Source: Streptomyces sp. CB02414
Lineage (GTDB): Bacteria > Actinomycetota > Actinomycetes > Streptomycetales > Streptomycetaceae
Assembly (NCBI RefSeq): GCF_001905385.1
Contig: NZ_LIPF01000004.1
Span: 62,001-126,000 of the forward strand
DNA length: 64,000 bases
Reading direction: 5' to 3'
The position numbers and the translations under genes were made by a program. This document shows, piece after piece, positions 62,201 to 64,000 of the stretch (positions within the stretch are counted from its first letter, which is position 1; every line of letters starts with the position of its first letter). Under the pieces are notes generated by a model that was given only the letters and a program-made list of their open reading frames with translations, was not told where the DNA came from and did not search any database.

Positions 62201-64000
62201 CGTCAAACTGGAGTACCGCGACCAGGACACCGACCGAGCCCGCCGCCTGCTCGACGACTACCTGCGCGTACTCGACGACCTGACACGGTCGGCCGGACCT
62301 GTCGGCGCACTGCCGGGGGTGGGACCCGAGCCGGTTCCCGCCCGCCGCACGGACGTCGGCACGGACACCGTCGTCGACCGCTTCGACCTGGCCGCGGACC
62401 GCGACCCGGAACGGGTGGCGCTCGTCGCCCACGGTGCGGCCATGTCCTTCGCCGAGCTCAGGGACCGCAGCCGCGAAGTGGCCGGTGTGCTCGCCCGGCG
62501 CGGCATCGGTCCCGAGACGACGGTGGGCATCGCGGTCCCGCGCTCCCTCGACTCGATCGTGGCGCTCTTCGCCGTGCTGCGCGTCGGCGCCGCGTACGTG
62601 CCCCTGGAACTGGACCACCCCGACGAGCGGATCGCCGCGATCGTCGCCGACGCCCGCCCGGAGGTGATCCTCACGGTCAGCGCCGTGTCGCCCCGCCTGA
62701 CCGGCGACCTGATCGAGCTGGACCGCCCGCTGCCCGAGGCCGAACCGTTCGCGACGTTCGACCCCGACGACCCCGGCCGGCTGCGGCACCCCGCGTACAC
62801 GATCTACACCTCCGGTTCGACCGGAAAGCCCAAGGGCGTGGTGACCGAGTACGCCGGACTCACCAACATGCTGGTCAACCACCAGCGGCGGATCTTCGGA
62901 CCGGTGCTGGCCGAGCACGGGCACCGGGTCTTCCGGATCGCGCACACGGTGTCGTTCGCGTTCGACATGTCGTGGGAGGAGCTGCTGTGGCTCGCCGACG
63001 GCCACGAGGTGCACATCTGCGACGAGGAACTGCGCCGCGACGCGCCCCGGCTGGTCGCCTACTGCCTGGAGCACGGCATCGACGTCGTGAACGTGACACC
63101 GACCTACGCGCAGCAACTGGCCGCCGAGGGCCTCCTCGACGACCCGGCGCGCAGGCCCGCGCTGGTGCTGCTCGGCGGCGAGGCCGTCACCCCGGCCCTG
63201 TGGCAGCGGCTCGCGGACACGGAGGGAACGGCCGGCTACAACCTGTACGGGCCTACCGAGTACACCATCAACACCCTCGGCGTCGGCACCTTCGAGTGCC
63301 CCGACCCGGTGGTCGGGGTGCCGATCGACAACACCGACGTGTACGTCCTGGACCCGTGGCTGCGACCGCTGCCGGACGGCGTGCCCGGCGAGCTGTACGT
63401 CTCAGGCATCGGCATCGCGCGCGGCTACCTCGGGCAGCCCGCGCAGACCGCGCACCGCTTCGTCGCCTGCCCCTTCGGCGCGCCCGGCGAGCGCATGTAC
63501 CGCACCGGGGACCTCGTGACGCGGCGGCCCGACGGCAACCTGACGTACCTGGGCCGCACCGACCAGCAGGTCAAGATCCGGGGCCACCGGGTCGAACTCG
63601 GCGAGGTCGAAGCCGTGTTCGCGGCGCACCCGGCGGTGCGGTTCGTCGCCGTGGTCGCCCAGCCCGACCCGCAGGTCGACGGCGCGTACCGGCTGGCCGC
63701 CTACCTCGTGCTGGACGGCGCCGACCTGGCGGAGGTCGCCTCAGCGGTGGGCGCCGGGCTGCCGGACTTCCTGCGCCCGACGCACTACGCGCAGGTCGAC
63801 GCCATCCCGCTGACCGTGAACGGGAAGGCCGACACCAAGGCGCTGCCCGAGGCCAAACCGCTGGGTGCGCTGACCACGGCGGGGGAGCGGGGTCCGGTGA
63901 CGGAGACCGAGACCGCGGTGTGCGCGTTCTTCGCCGAGGCACTGGACCTGGACGACGACGAGGTGAGCGCGGTGAGCGACTTCGTGTCCCTCGGCGGACA
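53223..64000 (+). CDS. cchH: CchH, coelichelin non-ribosomal peptide synthetase (3' end cut by window)
   Basis: Over 3590 residues visible. Domains: N-terminal region without a C domain (1-139); A1 (140-635); T1 (Ser679); E1 (723-1150, HH at 848-849); C1 (1183-1612, HHIVADG, His1325-1326); A2 (1620-2125); T2 (Ser2174); E2 (2220-2600, [10 protein letters not shown], His2344); C2 (2620-3035); A3 (3050-3550); T3 cut at SLGG. Codes read by alignment to GrsA with assumed Lys517: A1 DINYWGGIGK (agrees with hfOrn), A2 DFWNVGMVHK (Thr), A3 DMENLGLINK (hOrn), matching coelichelin. E domains fit D-configured hfOrn and Thr. In C2, HLLLWDG at 2744-2750 has Leu for the second, catalytic His. No thioesterase is seen up to the edge. 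Confidence 0.96.
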   Translation, partial: MMEPSARHIPLSPEQLAGIRRRTGDFSDRTIAEACAIGLSYWATGRSPDGIDLAPGTLFPDVLGWVDNGGSASGDGPAGADGRSVPLPAGVAPGDARLALDDLADFPDRPVGTIAPADVATRREQLARWNDTGADRVRPTLVEMFREQARTRPDAVAVVDERRTLTYRQTAEFSAQLAHHLVKLGLTDEQLVGISLERSADMVVGLLAVLQAGCAFVPLDPHWPAERRAVVIEDAGVVVQLNASGEHPAGEPAAVAVDLADWRHGALPGQAPEVTVPGDALAYVIFTSGSTGRPKGAMIRHEAISERLLWQVHQILGFGPDDASLFKAPLSFDISVNEIFLPLVCGGRLVVLRPGGERDPHHLLGVIAEQRVTFTYLVSSMLDVLLEIAGGSGRLDSLRHVWCGGEVLTPELYERFRTRLGIPMYHGYGPAETTIGVSHVVYRGAAERLTTSIGKANPNTRLYVLDDELRPVPVGVGGELYVGGFLLGRGYVNAPGLTASRFVANPFADDGSRLYRTGDLARYNPDGSLDFLGRADNQIKIRGMRLEIEDVETGLAEHPGVRHTCVVAKKNAAGGTYLVGYVIPAAGNETLRAADVRAWAGEHMVEYMVPAHVVVLAEFPLTANGKLDRHALPEPELTTASAVPPTTEKERAVCAAVSALLRLDRVGVDQDFFQLGGDSILAISLLGALREAGLHVTAGQILTHSTLGALAAVASGEDTAVVDHRDVATGPVVGSPVVQWLGETTDAIDGFVQSVVLTTPVELTADALDAMLAALVARHAMLRARLVRGERWSFDIPEADGSTPRWRESDRPLDACLALATAGLDPDHGAMLSAVWNRDARRLVLVAHHVVIDGVSWRILMEDLATAWRQYASGAPVELPPAGTSFRRWTQLLERAAFDADGTYYRRPLPGPDRPLGRRALNESDTVARERLRTVSVDPGVTAALLGETPAKFHAGVNDILLTALAVALARRRRDLGQDQTFAHIELEGHGREPRFVAPTAGFEPELSRTVGWFTTLFPVTVDPGPAADPTTPEYLAAALKAVKEDLAGVPDNGVSYGALRHLADSEFDAPAPQVLFNYLGRFEAGAPGDWQLSGTTGQLGERRDPRMRLPRLLEFNAIAEPDPAGGYRLATTLSWPDGTFTDEDIDTLGAYYLQALTGLAALEHGGHSPSDFAPLTLTQSDVDALDGPALRDILPLTPLQEGLYFHSVYDEDSTGSYVEQQLLTLEGEVDADRLAAAATRLLTLHPNLAARFVPLADGRVVSVLEGGAEAPFTTLDRPGITDDEIRDLAERDRRAGFDLATGPLMRCTLVRGGTGRNVLVQTVHHIVADGWSVMPMLRTLLAEYHAPGTVYPLGGFPDHVRRLARGDDGLGDRVWGEQLAGLAGPSLVAEGHTPSDRFADTAVEPADDIDAAARSAGVPLSVAVHSAWAVTLGGILRRTDVVFGSTVSGRDADVPGVEDMVGLFINTIPLRARWSADTSARELLASVRGHQSAVLPHQHVSLSALARAAGTGTLFDTLVVFDVAPDVEALRRPDDTLVITGITNEGAPHYPLTLVAERTADGRPRFNLIYDGELLRETSARGLLRTFVRTLTGLLTRPDAPVGDVASEGTRLPEPVVRTTLAGLFDAAVRRDPAAVAVTQCALDGARRSLTYGELATASAASASALRAAGAGPGRLVAVAVPPSVEQVVALVATVSAGAAYVPLDLSYPDDRLEYVLADASPQVVLVDAERHDRISRLLSRAGVRARILVQGDEPPGGVTGQDTGPGWHDPAYVIYTSGSTGRPKGVVVPHSSVVTLLANTRRDMAFGPDDVWVQFHSFSFDFAVWELWGALAHGGELLVPEYGLTRSPVDFHRLVRERGVTVLNQTPSAFYRFMEADRQAGEPLPALRRVVFGGEALDLGRLRDWAARHGTASPELVNMYGITETTVHVTHRVLTDADFTTGDDVSPIGGPLPGLVTHLLDDRLRPVPPGEEGAIYVAGDQLSLGYLGRPGLTAGRFVANPFTGDGSRMYHTGDLARRTLDGELEFTGRADDQVQLKGFRIELGEVESAIREIDGVADVAVTVAASGDHLVAHVVGRAPGDLTGALSAKLPAYMVPGRVLPLDALPLTVNGKLDRKALTERAAREHPDGVPPDADGGQDGAGLDALVEIFTDTLPGVPVDADTDFFRAGGDSIVAITVVNRARALGLPVAPKDVFLRKTPRALAAHLAAEGAEVAQAAPVRHEDGPLPPTPIVLRQRELGGSLARFAQARAVPAPEGTRFADAERAARAVVAVHPVLRLRLRVDHGVWSLRTGPARQVTVERADSDATTAANEAAGRLDPESGHVVAFSWLETSRTLVVTVHHLAVDSVSWLILLDDLTTAMRGAPLPPPTTPYAEYAEALASRPVREADTLDGWITTLQAPAPLPTGGARRETTVVLAPDVSERLTRTAPAALGIDVTELLCGALRAALTRVQPEPTELAIDLERHGRVPALPHHDYTRTVGWFTAVAPVRLTAHTDPVAAAKEADARRPDDDAHVAYGRLRYLDPQTAPLLTARPQVLLNYLGRGSESRALPVTSGDQGSPYAVEVNAWTDEATGSLHAAFILAEGVPGEITGHWHDALARIADAAATAERTAPVTPLQRGLYFQAQLTGPAGHYVAQSWFTFDRRLDAGALADAMAYVMARHPVAGAGFTTDADGNPVQVLSAGRRVDVTTVEAATDAEVEALRAGDRSTGFDPAEPPLIRLTVVRLPGDRDGLLLSYHLLLWDGWSREIVLRDLFGAYRAVLAGKPPAPVPATPGFEDHARSLAAKGPTVAERFWAGHLSGLSGPTLLAGPAPDLPDDLPRALVHTLSAERSDRLRAAARTHGVTLNSVLTGAFGLLLGARTGREDAVFGVTVSGREGEGLSGVVGVLLNTVPTWTRPRPGDTVREYLTAVQTARTEAMEHEHLGLGEIQRASGHDTLFDNLFVLQNFLDLDALAEMNAEHGITSVRADDSTHYPFTWVVTPGDRLTVKLEYRDQDTDRARRLLDDYLRVLDDLTRSAGPVGALPGVGPEPVPARRTDVGTDTVVDRFDLAADRDPERVALVAHGAAMSFAELRDRSREVAGVLARRGIGPETTVGIAVPRSLDSIVALFAVLRVGAAYVPLELDHPDERIAAIVADARPEVILTVSAVSPRLTGDLIELDRPLPEAEPFATFDPDDPGRLRHPAYTIYTSGSTGKPKGVVTEYAGLTNMLVNHQRRIFGPVLAEHGHRVFRIAHTVSFAFDMSWEELLWLADGHEVHICDEELRRDAPRLVAYCLEHGIDVVNVTPTYAQQLAAEGLLDDPARRPALVLLGGEAVTPALWQRLADTEGTAGYNLYGPTEYTINTLGVGTFECPDPVVGVPIDNTDVYVLDPWLRPLPDGVPGELYVSGIGIARGYLGQPAQTAHRFVACPFGAPGERMYRTGDLVTRRPDGNLTYLGRTDQQVKIRGHRVELGEVEAVFAAHPAVRFVAVVAQPDPQVDGAYRLAAYLVLDGADLAEVASAVGAGLPDFLRPTHYAQVDAIPLTVNGKADTKALPEAKPLGALTTAGERGPVTETETAVCAFFAEALDLDDDEVSAVSDFVSLGG

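Overview
The window is high-GC actinobacterial DNA, almost certainly Streptomyces of the S. coelicolor/lividans type. It has strong third-position GC bias, GTG and TTG starts, mycothiol-linked and DUF574 families, and ends inside an intact coelichelin siderophore cluster. I see no tRNA, rRNA, insertion sequence, prophage or CRISPR array, so it reads as an accessory but stable chromosome arm.

Layout. (1) 1-5958, minus strand: four-gene exopolysaccharide operon encoding an exported CE18/Agd3-like polysaccharide deacetylase, a PelF-type glycosyltransferase, a polytopic membrane protein and a LegB-type nucleotide-sugar dehydratase/epimerase cut by the window edge. (2) 6346-8901: small secreted protein, then a TetR regulator divergent from an aldo/keto reductase with a perfect operator palindrome between them. 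(3) 9029-13224: hypothetical protein, PPK2 polyphosphate kinase convergent with a CYTH-CHAD polyphosphate-related protein, and an M23 peptidoglycan peptidase. (4) 13503-20329: MFS transporter, TetR regulator, acyl-CoA ligase, acyl-CoA dehydrogenase and alkylsulfatase, which together look like uptake and breakdown of alkyl sulfates. (5) 20345-21297: a Lnu(B)-like lincosamide nucleotidyltransferase whose ribosome binding site can pair exactly with an upstream four-codon leader ORF, a probable drug-sensing translational attenuator. (6) 21314-27445: SpoIIE-type phosphatase with sensor domains, small ORF, Tat-exported GH109-like oxidoreductase fold protein, L,D-transpeptidase-like lipoprotein, and cold-shock protein.

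(7) 27532-34300, minus strand: alpha/beta hydrolase, DUF574 methyltransferase, SMP-30 lactonase, beta-propeller lipoprotein, ankyrin protein, mycothiol-dependent isomerase-like protein and AI-2E family transporter. (8) 34357-37696: glpK, glpF and nadE. (9) 37841-44720: very large secreted PA14/propeller/DUF1080 protein, PGPGW membrane protein, a truncated kinase remnant, a glyoxalase-fold protein and a secreted S15 peptidase. (10) 44683-64000: cchA to cchH of the coelichelin cluster, with five iron-box regions matching the DmdR consensus. CchA and CchB make N5-formyl-N5-hydroxyornithine, CchC-CchF import the ferri-siderophore, CchG probably exports the product, and CchH assembles it. Adenylation codes read directly from CchH are DINYWGGIGK, DFWNVGMVHK and DMENLGLINK, agreeing with hfOrn, Thr and hOrn. 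CchH is cut by the window end inside its third carrier domain.

Most notable observations: the leader/RBS attenuator of the lincosamide nucleotidyltransferase; the Pel/galactosaminogalactan-like exopolysaccharide operon; loss of the catalytic His in the second condensation domain of CchH; a non-canonical ABC signature in CchG; and several perfect or near-perfect palindromes at promoters.
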